From contig CAJOIN010000002.1 in NCBI GenBank assembly GCA_905234515.1, positions 2,091 through 39,880 on the forward strand: 37,790 nt of DNA. Reading direction: 5' to 3'. Source of the DNA: an uncultured Selenomonas sp. (lineage in GTDB: Bacteria; Bacillota; Negativicutes; Selenomonadales; Selenomonadaceae). This document shows, in pieces, positions 36,103 to 37,790 of this stretch (the first letter of the stretch is position 1; each line of letters starts with the position of its first letter). The notes below the pieces were generated by a model. That model searched no databases. It was not told the DNA's origin and saw only the letters and a list, made by a program, of their open reading frames with translations. Position numbers and translations under genes: made by a program.

Positions 36103-36808
36103 AGATATCCCAGTGCAGGGTGTCCGGGTTGGGGGTGGCTTTGTCTATTTCGGAGAGGATAAAGGGAGTGTTGTCGTGGGTGGCAGCGAAGGCATGGTCC
36201 AGGGCAGCCTGGTTCTTCTCAGGGATTTCCATGGCATGGAGGGCCATGTGCATATAATCTTTGGCGATGAGAGTGCCGTCACCACGCTCCGCAGAGAGGT
36301 GGGCTTTGAAGCGGTAGCCGTAGTAAAGGTAGCTGTTGTGCTGGATGGGCAGGTCCTTGTAGGCCTCAATGCGCTCATCTACCTCTGCCTCTGCCTGCTC
36401 GGCCATTTTCATCTTGTGCATGAGGTTCCAACGGTCAGCCCAAAGCTCACCCCTTAGCAGGTATTTGTATAGGAAGTCCGTGTTCTCTGCCAGCTCGATG
36501 GCGGCGTTGATGTGATTCAAGGCTTTTTCGTCCTGATTGAGGCCCTTTTCCAGCAGGCAGAGGCGCTGCAGGGCGTAGGCCTTTTCTTCCACTTCTTCAG
36601 GGTTTTCCTCATCTACCTCTGCTTCCACCACGCTGCGGAAAAGCTCCAGGGCTTCCTTGGTCTTATCTATACCTTTCATGGCAAGGAAATGAGCTAAACG
36701 GGCCCTGGCCCGCCAGTTGTCCATGCCGCCGGTGAAAAGGCTTTCGGGGGGATGAGCAGGTGAGTCCATTACGAGGTGGACGAGCTTATGGAATTCTTCT
36801 TGGGTCAT
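36101..36808 (-). CDS. TPR-like repeat protein of unknown function
   Basis: MTQEEFHKLVHLVMDSPAHPPESLFTGGMDNWRARARLAHFLAMKGIDKTKEALELFRSVVEAE...; AGGAGG RBS. The ORF-track start at 36937 runs into the tRNA fragment and is not credible. Confidence 0.75.
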   Translation of the reverse strand: MTQEEFHKLVHLVMDSPAHPPESLFTGGMDNWRARARLAHFLAMKGIDKTKEALELFRSVVEAEVDEENPEEVEEKAYALQRLCLLEKGLNQDEKALNHINAAIELAENTDFLYKYLLRGELWADRWNLMHKMKMAEQAEAEVDERIEAYKDLPIQHNSYLYYGYRFKAHLSAERGDGTLIAKDYMHMALHAMEIPEKNQAALDHAFAATHDNTPFILSEIDKATPNPDTLHWDI

Positions 36809-36852
36809 GCTAAAACCTCCTAAGATGGGGATGTACCCTGTAAAAAGGCATG

Positions 36853-36885
36853 AAAAAAGCTTCGAGGCATTTTGCCTCAAAGCTT
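36853..36885 (-). terminator. Terminator downstream of the tRNA-Leu 3' fragment
   Basis: Minus strand AAGCTTTGAGGC-AAAAT-GCCTCGAAGCTTTTTT. Confidence 0.85.
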
Positions 36886-36896
36886 CTGATTTCAAG

Positions 36897-36953
36897 TGGT
36901 GCCGGAAATCGGACTTGAACCGATACGTTGTTGCCAACGCCAGATTTTGAGTC
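36897..36953 (-). other. 3' fragment of tRNA-Leu(CAA): anticodon loop to CCA, candidate att site
   Basis: Minus strand GACTCAAAATCTGG-CGTTGGCAACAACG-T-ATCGGTTCAAGTCCGAT-TTCCGGC-ACCA: anticodon loop CTCAAAA, variable arm CGTTG/CAACG, T-arm, acceptor 3' strand. No matching 5' half is adjacent. Confidence 0.88.
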
Positions 36954-37066
36954 AGCCCTGAGCAATAGCCTATTTTACACTAAGTAGTGCAAACCCGCAT
37001 AAACAAAGGCTTTTTACTTGTAGCCGTTGTCTAATTTGGGCTATTTTAGTCGTAGAAGTTCAGTTG

Positions 37067-37087
37067 GTTAGTATCAAGTTAGTATCA
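37067..37087. repeat. Short tandem direct repeat GTTAGTATCA
   Basis: GTTAGTATCA-A-GTTAGTATCA, about 115 bp from the tRNA fragment. Confidence 0.6.
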
Positions 37088-37157
37088 GCATTTACAAAAC
37101 ACAATCCCCACTTTTGGGAAATAATGTTTTTATCAGGAAAGGTATATTGGCATAGCA

Positions 37158-37190
37158 AAGCCCGTCTGTGTGGTAGACGGGTCTTTTTTT
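37158..37190 (+). terminator. Intrinsic terminator with no upstream CDS in the island side
   Basis: GCCCGTCT-GTGTGGT-AGACGGGTCTTTTTTT. Confidence 0.85.
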
Positions 37191-37259
37191 ATGGAAAGGC
37201 TGCCGCCATAACTTGATACATTCCCTGCTCAGAACAGCCACGGCTCACCACCTGGGAAA

Positions 37260-37790
37260 GCTGCCAATGCTCTTATGCAGAGCGTCCTTTACACGAAATG
37301 GCAGCCCTCTATGGGGCTCGATGGTTGCCCTCGTCCATGAGGGATTATTATTTGTAGTGCTCATCCATGAGCACGGTCATCCTTGACGTTTTTTGGTGCC
37401 CCCGTCCCTGGGGGCACGGCCCGCAGCTGGCCCGCGGCAGGGCTGTCACGGGGCTTTGGTGGGCACGTCGCCCACGTCGCTCCGTCACAGCCCTGCCGAA
37501 ACTCACGCTTCGGAGGGCGGGAGTTCGCCTCGCAGGACACATCTTCCCTTGGTGGACAGGCTTCACTTCGTCCCTTCCAGCCCAGAGCTGACCTTACGAC
37601 CAGCTCCGGGCCTGCAGGGACTACGTTCCCGCCTGTCCAGTCGGTCAGAAGTGTCTGCTCGGGGTTCGGGGGGCTTCGGTTTCCTTGTTCACGCTTACGG
37701 CTGCGACGTTCAGCTGTGCTCGTCCTCCGATAGTGCCATTACGCCTATCAGGGGCGGAGAGGGGGGGCGGCGTTCCTTCCACTCATGACG
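37260..37790. other. GC-rich, hairpin-dense noncoding region; candidate structured RNA or palindromic repeat element, continues beyond the window
   Basis: Consecutive palindromes at 37269-37283, 37303-37318, 37328-37343, 37357-37374, 37396-37417, 37436-37497, 37585-37606, plus long-range GGACAGGC/GCCTGTCC and GGACAC/GTGTCT pairs. Confidence 0.65.

Noticed and set aside
36809-36937. Upstream extension of the TPR ORF (MATTYRFKSDFRHHLK...)
   Set aside because: Translates the tRNA-Leu fragment and its terminator; the AGGAGG-preceded ATG at 36808 is the credible start.
37348-37788. Overlapping ORFs in the GC-rich tail on both strands (72-131 aa)
   Set aside because: Arg/Pro/Ser-rich, overlapping in several frames and across hairpins, no RBS pattern; better explained as noncoding structured DNA/RNA.
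1-37790. CRISPR arrays, complete prophage, rRNA operons, insertion sequences
   Set aside because: No regularly spaced repeats, transposase, phage structural genes or rRNA sequence recognised in the window.

Overview
The window looks like ordinary bacterial chromosome, probably Firmicutes/Negativicutes; the taxon is an inference from gene content. It is densely coding up to about 36.8 kb. Recognisable genes: PAP2 phosphatase (partial), Sel1-repeat protein, MarR regulator + MFS pump, C_GCAxxG_C_C protein, MazG, larB and larC1, a MATE pump behind an attenuator-like leader, GNAT, Sir2 deacetylase, an RND efflux locus (MFP adaptor, degraded permease, TetR), glycerate kinase, endonuclease IV, Gfo/Idh/MocA oxidoreductase, TauE/SafE, xanthine permease + xpt, OhrR-like MarR, ComEC, CobO, SDR, alpha/beta hydrolase, methyltransferase, UvrD-like helicase, DUF3298-like protein, Hsp20, a SufC/SufB-like two-gene Fe-S system, T-box + thrS, rpmB and a TPR protein. 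At about 36.9 kb there is an orphan 3' fragment of a tRNA-Leu(CAA) with its own terminator, which looks like an attachment-site scar. To its right lie about 840 bp with no credible ORF, ending in a GC-rich (about 65-73% on three lines counted by hand), hairpin-dense stretch that may be a large structured RNA or palindromic repeat. Other points of interest: several palindromic operators superimposed on near-consensus promoters, a putative riboswitch upstream of the MATE gene, and an RND permease that has apparently lost three internal segments in frame. All calls come from reading the sequence and ORF translations; no database search was run.
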